In this document: positions 36,171 to 44,146 of the stretch, piece by piece
How the letters are laid out: the number at the start of each line of letters is the position of its first letter
Numbering within the stretch: position 1 is the stretch's first letter
NCBI RefSeq assembly: GCF_002368195.1
Contig: NZ_AP018178.1
Coordinates: forward strand, 7,514,645 to 7,578,644
DNA length: 64,000 bases
Source of the DNA: Calothrix sp. NIES-2100
GTDB taxonomy: Bacteria > Cyanobacteriota > Cyanobacteriia > Cyanobacteriales > Nostocaceae
Direction of reading: 5' to 3'
Position numbers and translations under genes: made by a program
Notes under the pieces: model-generated
Database searches by the model: none
What the model saw: the letters and a program-made list of their open reading frames with translations, nothing else
What the model was told of the DNA's origin: nothing

Positions 36171-36367
36171 GAAAGGTGGTAAATTAATCACTTCCAGTTG
36201 CCTATTTTCTAGGGAGTTGGCAAAACGTAGAACAGAAAAATCAGAGTTATCGGGTTTTTGCAAAATATGTCATGAGTATTGGTTCGATATTTGCTACCAT
36301 TTAAAAACCTGATTTCTCTGAACCTGCGATCGCAACGTTATTTACTAATATCTCTAACATCAAAAAA

Positions 36368-36649
36368 ATGGAAGCAAAAAAACAAGAATTTCTCCAACTG
36401 ATAGATAGAGCGCTAGAAGTAGGTAAAGGAATGCTTGATGCTGGTGATTCACCCTCAGAACGATTAAATACCTTGATTGAGCAATTACAGCAGATCAAAG
36501 CTAATACTATCAGCGATCGCCTTGAACCATCCGGCGGAAATGTCACACTAGGCTTGGCGCGTGAAGTGGCTGATTGGATTGACAATTTAGATTCACCATT
36601 ATTGAAAGCTGTGGGAGCAATCGAGATGTATTACCAACAGCAACTTTAG
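36368..36649 (+). CDS. Small helical hypothetical protein
   Basis: 93 residues, all-helical: MEAKKQEFLQLIDRALEVGKGMLDAGDSPSERLNTLIEQLQQI then LGLAREVADWIDNLDSPLLKAVGAIEMYYQQQL. Soluble and acidic. The composition and regular helices look genuinely coding; no family name is recognised. It lies about 200 bases after the secreted protein gene. Confidence 0.65.
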   Translation: MEAKKQEFLQLIDRALEVGKGMLDAGDSPSERLNTLIEQLQQIKANTISDRLEPSGGNVTLGLAREVADWIDNLDSPLLKAVGAIEMYYQQQL

Positions 36650-37454
36650 AGGCAAAAAATTACACTAATTATAGGATTCATATTTGATTTCTGAAAAAAA
36701 CTCAGTACACTTTTATTCCTTCTTACCTGTTAAGAGTTCCCTTCCTACGCGAATGATTTCAGGAATCAAAGCGGATTCCTATATTGTGAATAAGTATTTA
36801 CTACTAGGCGATGTCTACGATTGGCTATGCCTAAGCAGTAATTTTTGTTTTTGACTCAAGATGAGTAAAAATCTTAACTTAGGGAACACAGATTTTATCA
36901 GTGGTAGGGGTTGAGCAATAAACCCTTACCACAGTTATTGATAACTGATAACGAAATATTGCAAAATTATCAAGTAATTTGTTATACTTCTCATCAAAGA
37001 AACTAAATCTTCATGTTTTTCTTCCTCCCAAGGGTATAGAAACCATTTCGCCCAAGTAAATGAATCCTAGTAATAATTCTTCTTATTTTATTTTTGGCAG
37101 AAACTAATATCTCATCACCCAGGAATGAAAATAAAACAGTAGCAATGTGTTTTGTAATGTCTGCGGCGAGCCTTTGCATGAGGAAGTTCTGAGTATACAG
37201 AATAATATTATTTTTTCTTCCACCCAAAGCAGTAAGATTTAGGATAAAATTAAGTATATATACTTGAAAAAGCAAGTTAAACTATCAGAAACATCTACCA
37301 ATGGAGATTGATAATTCTTAATCTCCATAAAGTTATAAATCGCTATATTAAGCTATTGATAATAGTTATCTCAGGTTGTACATTCATGCCGCAATCTGTT
37401 GCCAGAATTGTGTAATCTGAAAACAGCTAAGCTACATATTTAAATTGAGGTCTG
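36650..37454. other. Long non-coding region with two strong hairpins
   Basis: 805 bases without a convincing gene. GTGGTAGGGGTT pairs with AACCCTTACCAC (36901-36932; 12 pairs, one G-T, eight-base loop) and ATGGAGATT with AATCTCCAT (37301-37328; nine pairs). Neither has a T tract, so they are not classical terminators. A 90-codon minus frame at 37003-37275 is doubtful. Confidence 0.45.
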
Positions 37455-37670
37455 ATGACTCCTAAGATTATGCGTCAGCTTTGGTCTGTGGTGGAAACCG
37501 CCCACACCAAGACCTTATTGCAGCTAGACGATGCTACCTTGGTGCAATGGTTAGTCAAACAAACCAACACCCAAGCATTGCTAGAACCGAAAGAAACTGA
37601 TTTTCTGTGTGATTACATTCAATCTCGGCTATCTCTGATTCGAGATTTGGCTTATGAACGACAGTGTTAA
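37455..37670 (+). CDS. Small conserved-type cyanobacterial protein
   Basis: 71 residues: IMRQLWSVVETAHTKTLLQLDDATLVQWLVKQTNTQALLEPKETDFLCDYIQSRLSLIRDLAYERQC. Helical, soluble. The pattern is familiar from short hypothetical proteins of filamentous cyanobacteria, but I cannot name a function. It is convergent with ribD. Confidence 0.65.
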   Translation: MTPKIMRQLWSVVETAHTKTLLQLDDATLVQWLVKQTNTQALLEPKETDFLCDYIQSRLSLIRDLAYERQC

Positions 37671-37696
37671 GAGCGATCGCTCTGGCCTATTGAAGA

Positions 37697-38881
37697 TTAA
37701 CTATCTCGGGGAAGATAACCTTCTACCAAGCAATCAGAACCTACCACACGCCAACGAACATTTTCGAGGGTTAAAGCTTCAGTCATAGTGGTAAAGCCCA
37801 AATCGCCTACGGGCGTGGGAGCATTACTACCACCAATAATTTTTGGAGCAATAAAAGCCAGAATTTTTTGCACTGCTTTTTGAGCGATCGCACTCGCAGC
37901 TAAAGTTCCACCACATTCCCACAATACGCTACAAAAACCCCTTTCATATAAGTGCGCCATGACATTATCTGGTGTCAGTGACGTGAACTCCACCACTTCC
38001 ACCCCTTGTTGCCGTAACATTTCTTGAACATTAGGGTTAGCATTCACTTGAGTCAATACTAAAGTAGGAGCCTCAGCTGTTTGCCACAGGTGAGCATTTT
38101 CTGGCAAGTTGAGATGACGACTCATCACTACTCGCAAAGGATTATGGGACCCTACCTGATGGCTGGTTAAGTAAGGATTGTCCTGTCGCACAGTATTTCC
38201 GCCAACAATTACTGCATCACAAGCAGCCCGTAGTTGATGTACTTCACTACGGGCTGCTGGATTTGTTACCCAAGCACTATGACCGGAATTTGTAGCAATT
38301 TTGCCATCTAAAGTCATGGCATACTTCAAAATACCTAAAGGGCGTTTGTAGAGAATGCGATGGACAAAAGCTTCGTTGAGTTGCTGACAGGCTGCTTCTT
38401 CTACCCCGACTAACACTTCTATACCAGCAGCACGTAAACGAGCAATACCACCGCCCGCTACGAGTGGATTCGGGTCTACCATACCCACCACCACTTTTGC
38501 CACTCCCGCATTGATCAAACCTTCTGAACAAGGCGGAGTCCGCCCGTAATGGTTGCAAGGTTCCAGGCTGACATAAACAGTAGCACCACGAGCGTGATCG
38601 CCTGCTGCTCTGAGCGCAAAAACTTCCGCATGAGGTTCACCAGCACGGGGATGAAACCCTTCCCCGACAATTTCCCCATCCTTGACAACCACTGCACCCA
38701 CTAACGGATTTGGTGAAGTGCGTCCCAAAGCCTGACGGGCGAGTTCCAAACACCGCCGCATCATTTGGGAATCAAAATCACTCCCTACCCGTTTCTCTGT
38801 CGAATCCACTGGAAGCATATTTTCCGGAGTGTCGATAGGTAGAGATGCATCTGCTTGAGCGACCACAGGGGATTTATCCAT
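37697..38881 (-). CDS. ribD: Bifunctional riboflavin biosynthesis deaminase/reductase RibD
   Basis: About 394 residues. Deaminase domain: zinc ligands in GEPHAEVFAL and EPCNHYGRTPPCSEGLI; reductase domain: RPLGILKYAMTLDGKIAT, AVIVGGNTVRQDNPYLT and VLWECGGTLAASAI. It performs the deamination and side-chain reduction steps of riboflavin synthesis. The frame extends to a TTG at 38902; ATG 38881 was preferred. Residues before DSQMMRRCLELARQ (about 40) are a non-conserved N-terminal extension. Confidence 0.95.
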   Translation of the reverse strand: MDKSPVVAQADASLPIDTPENMLPVDSTEKRVGSDFDSQMMRRCLELARQALGRTSPNPLVGAVVVKDGEIVGEGFHPRAGEPHAEVFALRAAGDHARGATVYVSLEPCNHYGRTPPCSEGLINAGVAKVVVGMVDPNPLVAGGGIARLRAAGIEVLVGVEEAACQQLNEAFVHRILYKRPLGILKYAMTLDGKIATNSGHSAWVTNPAARSEVHQLRAACDAVIVGGNTVRQDNPYLTSHQVGSHNPLRVVMSRHLNLPENAHLWQTAEAPTLVLTQVNANPNVQEMLRQQGVEVVEFTSLTPDNVMAHLYERGFCSVLWECGGTLAASAIAQKAVQKILAFIAPKIIGGSNAPTPVGDLGFTTMTEALTLENVRWRVVGSDCLVEGYLPRDS

Positions 38882-38984
38882 AATTTTGGGCAACACTCTC
38901 AATATTTTCCACGCTAGCTGGACTTGTGCGCGATTTTTTAACAGTAATATTTAGGTTTTACTTTTGGTGATCTTAACTTACAGC

Positions 38985-39100
38985 AGTTTGGGCATGGGGC
39001 ATGGGGCATTGGGCATTGGGCATGGGGAAAAAACTTCCCACACTCGCCATATCTCCCTTGTCCCCCTTGTCCCCTTCCCCCTTCCCCCTTCCCCCCACTC
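38985..39100. repeat. Heptamer repeats (GGGGCAT, then CCTTGTCC/CCCCTTCC)
   Basis: GGGCATGGGGCATTGGGCATGGG units, then CCCTTGTCC and CCCCCTTCC units. They lie inside a long open frame but are not plausible protein. Confidence 0.75.
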
Positions 39101-39176
39101 CGGAAATCCAGCAAACGCGGCGGTAGCTTATTTACAATCGAATCATCCCTACACTCAAGCCGCAATTCCCCTGATT

Positions 39177-39407
39177 ATGGAATTAAATTTGCGCTTTCCT
39201 GAGATTGATCGAGTTATTGTCAGACTTGACGACCTAGAAACCGACAGACTAAATGGAAGAATCGGTGAAAAATGGTCGGGGCTGGGATTGCTTCTCTGCG
39301 AGACGCTACGCGAACGCTTCGCTCGCAATGACAGTAAATATTGTTGCTTATTTACTGAATTTGTAATTAAAGGCGATCGCACATGGCAATTTAAACGCAA
39401 AAATTAG
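39177..39407 (+). CDS. Small hypothetical protein interrupted by a palindromic repeat
   Basis: From ATG 39177 the frame reads MELNLRFPEIDRVIVRLDDLETDRLNGRIGEKW, which looks like real protein, then about 22 codons made from a GC-rich palindrome (39288-39330; LLLCETLRERFARND), then FTEFVIKGDRTWQFKRKN, again protein-like. I infer a short gene into which a repeat inserted without breaking the frame. The frame is open upstream to 38964, but there it is heptamer repeat. Part of AYLQSNHPYTQAAIPLI just upstream may belong to the original protein with another start. Function unknown. Confidence 0.45.
   Translation: MELNLRFPEIDRVIVRLDDLETDRLNGRIGEKWSGLGLLLCETLRERFARNDSKYCCLFTEFVIKGDRTWQFKRKN
39288..39330 (+). 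repeat. Palindromic repeat of the CTCTGCGAGA family, in-frame
   Basis: CTTCTCTGCGAGACGCTACGCGAACG followed by CTTCGCTCGCAATGAC; the same family as 8998-9036 and 17363-17595. It sits within an open frame. Confidence 0.6.
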
Positions 39408-39670
39408 GCATGGTTCAACCCAATCGCCTAATGCCACAATAATATTTTCCACCCATGTATCAAAACATTTTATCTCTTATCCCCCTCCTCGCTTGCGGGG
39501 AGGGGTTAGGGGTGGGGTTCCGAATATAAAGCAATACCAAACAATCAATTATCACGTCTGTAGGAATACGGCATCCAAAAACTTTCGCTAAAACAGACAT
39601 TTTATCGGTGCCGTGCCCCTACGATTTGGATATTTTCTTCATTAGAAGCCTTCAAAGGTGCATCATTTGA

Positions 39671-39901
39671 GTTCAGAAGGCGAACTTTGAAGCTAAAAGC
39701 TCGAACGTTGCAGTTCAAAACAAGAATGGTTTAGTTCAAAACGAGAATGTTCTAGTTCAGAAGGCGAAAGTTGAAGCTAAAAGCACGAATGTTGCACTTC
39801 AAAACGAGAATGTTCTAGTTCAAAACGAGAATGTTGCACCTCAAAACGAGAATGTTCTAGTTTAAAACGAGAACGTTGTACCTCAAAGCCTGAATGTTGC
39901 T
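39671..39901. repeat. Exact-phase 21-bp tandem array, 11 units
   Basis: Eleven consecutive 21-base units without any insertion or deletion (GTTCAAAACGAGAATGTTCTA-like). Units 1-2 and 5-6 form a variant pair (GTTCAGAAGGCGAA..., GCTAAAAGC...). Read in one plus-strand frame the units are heptapeptides of the form xQNENVx, with a single stop in unit 10 and a stop just before unit 1. No start codon precedes it in frame. Confidence 0.85.
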
Positions 39902-39913
39902 GAAAAATCAAAA

Positions 39914-39934
39914 GGGCACAACATTGTTGTGCCC
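39914..39934. repeat. Palindromic repeat GGGCACAAC-ATT-GTTGTGCCC
   Basis: Nine-base perfect arms with a three-base loop, directly after the 21-bp array. A related string (GCCGTGCCCCTACG) occurs near 39610. Confidence 0.65.
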
Positions 39935-40012
39935 CTACCTTAGTGTATTTAATTGCAAAGTGGTGTTTTCCCTAATTCCGGCTGTATCTGAAAACTAGTT
40001 GGCGAAGCAAAC

Positions 40013-40630
40013 TTAAGATTGCTCGAACAATTTCATTTCTTGCCACCAACGATTCAGGGGATAGTAAACTACTGGCGCCCAAAGACTGCTGAGAATAGCA
40101 GAAGCTAAGGCGACGCGCTGATAATATGTCCAAATGTATTCGGTTTTGCGATCGCCCATCAAGCTCAATTCCAAGCCAAAAATCGTTTCTGCGACAAACG
40201 CCATTGCAAAGACAATTAAGGCAATGGAAATAAAGTCTTCCTCAATAAAACGCTGCTTCTGAATCAGACTAGTCAACATTCCCACTATCCCCAGCGATAA
40301 AGCATGAGTAGGGTTAGGCGATGTCATTCCATCCTGAAGTAACCCCAGAACTATACCAGCTAATAACCCAGACCAAACTGTGCGTTTAACACTCCAAGCC
40401 ACCACCCAAATTAACAACCAGTTCGGCCCAATCCCCAACAATTCCATCCCTGGTAAGCGGGATGGTAACATCAGCAAACATAACAACACAGACCCTACTG
40501 TCACCGTCCCATCGACAATCTGACGTGTGCGCGGATTCCAACGGGCAATGGACGGGATTTGGATTTTGGATTTCCGCTTTGGCTGTTTTGACTTGTTTGG
40601 ACGGCGACCAGTAAATGTAGGCATCTTCAT
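40013..40630 (-). CDS. mreD: Rod shape-determining protein MreD
   Basis: 205 residues. After a basic cytoplasmic N terminus (about 40 residues) come five to six membrane helices (VTVGSVLLCLLMLPSRLPG, WLLIWVVAWSV, GLLAGIVLGLLQDGM, FISIALIVFAMAFVAETIFGLEL, ALASAILSSLWAPVVYYPL). GLLQDGMTSPNPTHALSLG is the conserved MreD loop. It works with MreB and MreC in the elongasome. Third gene of mreBCD, 24 bases after mreC. Confidence 0.9.
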   Translation of the reverse strand: MKMPTFTGRRPNKSKQPKRKSKIQIPSIARWNPRTRQIVDGTVTVGSVLLCLLMLPSRLPGMELLGIGPNWLLIWVVAWSVKRTVWSGLLAGIVLGLLQDGMTSPNPTHALSLGIVGMLTSLIQKQRFIEEDFISIALIVFAMAFVAETIFGLELSLMGDRKTEYIWTYYQRVALASAILSSLWAPVVYYPLNRWWQEMKLFEQS

Positions 40631-40654
40631 GGCGTTGCAAGAATTATGGGGAAT

Positions 40655-41470
40655 TTAATTAGACTTTGGCAGTTGTGGATTTGTCGGCTGGGGATTTTTT
40701 ACCTCTGGGATGGGGTTTTCTGGTTTTGGGTAGACACCCACCCAATCTAATGAGCGAATCGCGGGGAAAAGTTCCACTTTGGCAACGGATGCAGGAAGTT
40801 TCTTTAAATCTAGGGATTTAATTCTGCCTACCACTAAACCAGAAGGAAACTTTTGACTATAAGTTGATGTGGAGACAAAATCTCCTACCTTCACATTGGG
40901 TACTTTCTCATAAAATTCCAACACAGCATCAGCTGAAGAATCTCCGCGCAAAACGCCTTTGGCTGATGTGCGACTAATTGTTACACCCACTTGACTCTTC
41001 ATGTCACTGATGAGTAACACACGGCTAGTATTAGGCGTGACACTCTCTACTAAACCGACTAACCCGCCTTCTGACTTGACTATGAAGCCTTCTTTAATTC
41101 CCGAATTACCACCCCGATTCAGGAAAACTTCTTGCCACCAATGATCGGCACTGCGTCCTACTACCCGTGCCGGAATGGGAGGTGATGAAATTGGCTGTTT
41201 TTCTACATAGCCCACTAAGTTTTGTAACTTTTGATTTTGACTTTCCAGTTCTGCGATCCGCGCTTGCAACTCTAATACCCGCGCATCCCGAAGTTTTTCT
41301 TCCGGAGTTGGCCCGGTTTGCAACATTTCTAATGGCCGAGTTATTCCTTGGTACATTTCTAGCAGTAGGGCACCTTGGGTTTCTCGTACTATCCAAGCAC
41401 TACCTAATGCCAAAGCGATTAATCCCAGTTGTAAGGTTTTGCGATCCCACCCACGACGTAATAAAACCAT
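40655..41470 (-). CDS. mreC: Rod shape-determining protein MreC
   Basis: 271 residues. Short cytoplasmic N terminus, one membrane helix (LQLGLIALALGSAWIV), a coiled coil (PEEKLRDARVLELQARIAELESQNQKLQNLVGY) and two small beta-barrels with GRSADHWWQEVFLNRGGNSGIKEGFIVKSEGGLVGLV, typical MreC. The last 25 residues are Pro/Asn-rich. It scaffolds peptidoglycan synthases in the periplasm and binds MreB and MreD. Confidence 0.95.
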   Translation of the reverse strand: MVLLRRGWDRKTLQLGLIALALGSAWIVRETQGALLLEMYQGITRPLEMLQTGPTPEEKLRDARVLELQARIAELESQNQKLQNLVGYVEKQPISSPPIPARVVGRSADHWWQEVFLNRGGNSGIKEGFIVKSEGGLVGLVESVTPNTSRVLLISDMKSQVGVTISRTSAKGVLRGDSSADAVLEFYEKVPNVKVGDFVSTSTYSQKFPSGLVVGRIKSLDLKKLPASVAKVELFPAIRSLDWVGVYPKPENPIPEVKNPQPTNPQLPKSN

Positions 41471-41529
41471 CTATCCATACCTGATTTTTATAGCTTTATA
41501 TAGTTTGCAGAATTTTGGGTTCTATTTAT

Positions 41530-41586
41530 AAAAAACCCAATATCAGATAGAGAATTCTACGTGTTGAGAATCCAATATCTGATATT
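41530..41586 (-). terminator. Attenuator or partial terminator between mreB and mreC
   Basis: On the minus-strand transcript AATATCAGATA pairs perfectly with TATCTGATATT (arms 41586-41576 and 41549-41539), and after GGG comes TTTTTT (41535-41530). A second hairpin (GGGTT/AACCC) follows. This would reduce mreCD relative to mreB. Confidence 0.55.
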
Positions 41587-41590
41587 TCTG

Positions 41591-42634
41591 CTACATGTTA
41601 CGGGAACGACCGCTGAATACCCGTTCCAGTTGCTTGAAGTTTTCCAAAACACGTCCTGTTCCTAAGACCACACAACATAAAGGATCGGCAGCAATGTGTG
41701 TGACGATACCTGTCTCATGGCTGATAAGAGTATCTATTCCTTTGAGCAAAGCACCACCACCAGCCAACATGATCCCGCGATCAATAATGTCCGCTGCTAG
41801 TTCGGGAGGTGTGCGTTCTAGTGTCCGCTTCACCGCTTCAATAATGACTGATAGCGGTTCGAGCATACTTTCACGAATTTCTGGGCCTTTAATTGTCACA
41901 GTGCGTGGCAAACCAGAAAGCAAATGTAAGCCCCGGACTTCCATCATGGAATCATTATCATCGTTAGTCGGATACGCAGAGCCAATGCGAATCTTAATAT
42001 CCTCCGCAGTACGTTCCCCAATCACTAAGTTATGAACTTTCTTCATGTATTGCAGGATAGCTTCAGTAAGTTCATCACCCGCAATCCTGACTGACTCGCT
42101 CAACACAGTCCCTTGGAGACTGAGTACAGCCACTTCTGTTGTCCCACCACCAATATCAATGATCATGTTGCCAGTAGGTTCAGCCACTGGTAGCCCTGCA
42201 CCAATCGCCGCCGCTACTGGTTCATCAATTAAATAAACTTCTCTAGCTCCAGCTTGAGTAGCTGCATCCATCACAGCCCGTCTTTCTACCCCTGTCACAC
42301 CGCTGGGAATACCAATGACAATTCGGGGTAAAATTAGAGATCTACCTTCATTAACACGTTGAATAAAGCTTTTTAACATCAGCTCGGCCGTGTCAAAGTC
42401 AGCGATTACCCCATCACGCAAGGGACGCAGAGCAATCACATTTCCTGGTGTGCGACCGAGCATTTTTTTGGCTTCTTCACCGACAGCGATTGCAATCTTT
42501 TCGTTTTGATCGATAGCAACCACTGAAGGTTCTTGGAGTACAATACCTTTACCAGATACATAAACGAGGGTATTAGCAGTACCGAGGTCGATACCCATAT
42601 CCCACGATGAGCGAAAGTTCCTGAAAAGACCCAC
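41591..42634 (-). CDS. mreB: Rod shape-determining protein MreB
   Basis: 347 residues, bacterial actin. Nucleotide-site motifs: DLGTANTLVYVSGKGIVL (phosphate 1), MIIDIGGGTTEVAVLSLQG (phosphate 2) and MLAGGGALLKGIDTLISHETG (adenosine). It polymerises under the membrane and positions wall synthesis; in Anabaena it sets cell shape. First gene of mreBCD, with a 120-base attenuator-like gap before mreC. Confidence 0.98.
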   Translation of the reverse strand: MGLFRNFRSSWDMGIDLGTANTLVYVSGKGIVLQEPSVVAIDQNEKIAIAVGEEAKKMLGRTPGNVIALRPLRDGVIADFDTAELMLKSFIQRVNEGRSLILPRIVIGIPSGVTGVERRAVMDAATQAGAREVYLIDEPVAAAIGAGLPVAEPTGNMIIDIGGGTTEVAVLSLQGTVLSESVRIAGDELTEAILQYMKKVHNLVIGERTAEDIKIRIGSAYPTNDDNDSMMEVRGLHLLSGLPRTVTIKGPEIRESMLEPLSVIIEAVKRTLERTPPELAADIIDRGIMLAGGGALLKGIDTLISHETGIVTHIAADPLCCVVLGTGRVLENFKQLERVFSGRSRNM

Positions 42635-42965
42635 GCGTCCTACGCCCCCTATTTGCGATACTTGATGAATACGACAGTAAGAGTTAATCGTGCTGGATTT
42701 TATTACGTTTTTGATCCTGAGTCCAGTAAAGATGGCTATTTTTTTAGATTATTTTTGAGATCTTTACTGCCTGTCAGCCTACTAAATTCTGATCTTCTCT
42801 GACTTAGTCAGTATATCCGTATAGTTTTCTACTTTGTCCCAAGTAAGTTGTATCATTTTTCGATACAACAATGTTGCACAATCTTTAACATATTTTCAAT
42901 AGTTTCACAATTCGCTATGATGGAATTCGGGATAAATAAGTACGTATGTACTGAAAGGTAAACAT
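42635..42965. other. Divergent mreB/ssb promoter region
   Basis: 331 bases. It includes the LexA box and a possible ssb -10 (TATGAT, 42916-42921). No second operator for mreB was recognised. Confidence 0.5.
42939..42952. promoter_or_regulatory. Predicted LexA (SOS) box of ssb
   Basis: AGTACGTATGTACT matches the cyanobacterial LexA consensus RGTACNNNDGTWCB at every position. It lies 13 bases before the ssb start and about 18 bases downstream of a TATGAT -10, a position suited to repression. SOS control of ssb is inference from the match. Confidence 0.75.
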
Positions 42966-43331
42966 ATGAGTATTAATGTTGTCACCCTTGTGGGTCGTGT
43001 AGGCGGCGACCCAGATATTAAATATTTTGAGTCGGGCAGTGTTAAGTGTAGATTAACACTAGCAGTGAATAGGCGATCGCGAAATAGAGATGAACCTGAT
43101 TGGTTCACCTTAGAATTATGGGATAAGACGGCGGAGGTTGCAGGTAATTATGTGCGCAAAGGTAGCCTGATTGGCATCAAAGGCTCCCTCAAGTTTGACA
43201 CATGGAGCGATCGCCAAACAGGAGCCAGCCGATCTACACCCGTTATTAGAGTAGACCAGCTGGAGTTATTAGGTTCAAAACGCGATAATGAGGCGGGCGG
43301 AGGCGGAGATTTTTCGCCAGAAAATTTCTGA
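42966..43331 (+). CDS. ssb: Single-stranded DNA-binding protein, tail-less type
   Basis: 121 residues with one OB fold: MSINVVTLVGRVGGDPDIKYFESGSVKCRLTLAVNRRSRNRDEPDWFTLELWDKTAEVAGNYVRKGSLIGIKGSLKFD. The usual Gly/Pro-rich linker and acidic DDxxPF tip that recruits partner proteins are absent; the end is GGGGDFSPENF. Cyanobacteria carry such short SSBs. It binds single-stranded DNA during replication and repair. A perfect LexA box precedes it. Confidence 0.93.
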   Translation: MSINVVTLVGRVGGDPDIKYFESGSVKCRLTLAVNRRSRNRDEPDWFTLELWDKTAEVAGNYVRKGSLIGIKGSLKFDTWSDRQTGASRSTPVIRVDQLELLGSKRDNEAGGGGDFSPENF

Positions 43332-43411
43332 TTGGTCAATTGTCATTGGTCATTAGTCATTAGTCATTTGTAAAACTAATGACCAATGACTAAGCACTAA
43401 TAACTAATTTG
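43332..43411. repeat. Heptamer repeat forming an inverted arrangement
   Basis: TTGTCATTGGTCATTAGTCATTAGTCA on one side and CTAATGACCAATGACTAAG on the other are complementary, so this repeat block can fold into a long hairpin between the two convergent genes and may act as a bidirectional transcript end. Confidence 0.65.
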
Positions 43412-44146
43412 TAATGTCACTGATGCTTCTACTTGCTGTTCACCGCCAATTACAGGGGTAGAGACATCCGCATTGCTTACCTTTAAAGCTTCAGTACGCA
43501 TTAATACAGGTGATGGCGGTGGGGCGCTAGCACCGTTGACTTGAATACTTACGACTTCTTTAGACTTCAGACCCAAGCTACTAAAAACAGCTTCGGCTTG
43601 GGCTTGCGCGTCTTGGGTGGCTTCTTTTAGTGCTTGTTTTTGAGCTGTTGCGATCGCTTCATCAGTAGCCACAAAACTAATACCATTAATTTGCGTTGCC
43701 CCAGCTTTCACAGCATCATCCAACAATGTGCCAGCTTTATCTGTCGCTATCCGAAAACTTACGGTGTTGCTGGCGGCATAGCCAGTAATTCGCTGTACAT
43801 TATTGGTATAACTATAAACCGGATTCAAGCGAATACCTGTAGTTTGTAACTTCTCTACATTCCGGCTTTTGAGTAGAGCCACAACTGCTGCTGACCTGCG
43901 GGCTGCTTCTTCTTGTACCTCCTGGGCAGTTTTACCTTGAATTTCTACACCCAAATTGACTAAAGACAAAGTAGTCGGAATTGATTCCATACCCCGACCA
44001 CTAACGGTAAGTGTTCGCCACAATTTTTCCTTTTCTTGGGCTAAACCGGGCTGCATAAAAGTTACACAGATTAACAAAGCGAAAGGAAGGGTTTGCCAAA
44101 ATTTGCCAATGCGAAACTGGGAACCGGATAAAGCGGCTCTATACAT
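43397..44146 (-). CDS. SIMPL (DUF541) domain exported protein
   Basis: 249 residues. A signal-type N terminus (FALLICVTFMQPGLAQ) precedes the SIMPL/DUF541 domain: LWRTLTVSGRGMESIPTTLSLVNLGVEIQGKTAQEVQEEAARR, ITGYAASNTVSFRI, and VEASVTLQISY at the end. Relatives include outer-membrane-associated proteins such as BP26/OMP28 and oxidative-stress protein YggE. A periplasmic role is likely; the precise function is unknown. It is convergent with ssb. Confidence 0.88.
   Translation of the reverse strand: MYRAALSGSQFRIGKFWQTLPFALLICVTFMQPGLAQEKEKLWRTLTVSGRGMESIPTTLSLVNLGVEIQGKTAQEVQEEAARRSAAVVALLKSRNVEKLQTTGIRLNPVYSYTNNVQRITGYAASNTVSFRIATDKAGTLLDDAVKAGATQINGISFVATDEAIATAQKQALKEATQDAQAQAEAVFSSLGLKSKEVVSIQVNGASAPPPSPVLMRTEALKVSNADVSTPVIGGEQQVEASVTLQISY

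Larger units (their letters stand above)
39408..40012. other. Repeat-filled intergenic region
   Basis: No gene supported. In order: a CCCCTCC/GGAGGGG hairpin repeat (39481-39505), AT-rich DNA, the 21-bp array (39671-39901), and a GGGCACAAC/GTTGTGCCC palindrome (39914-39934). mreD ends at the right side. Confidence 0.6.

Noticed and set aside
37003..37275. A 90-codon minus-strand frame
   Set aside because: No family resemblance, AT-driven composition, and it overlaps no conserved context; it could be real but cannot be supported.
37358..37370. GATAA-TAG-TTATC palindrome upstream of the 71-residue gene, resembling a Fur half-site pair
   Set aside because: Too short for a Fur box and likely in AT-rich DNA.
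39671..39901. CRISPR array
   Set aside because: Units are contiguous 21-mers with no unique spacers, and no cas genes are near.
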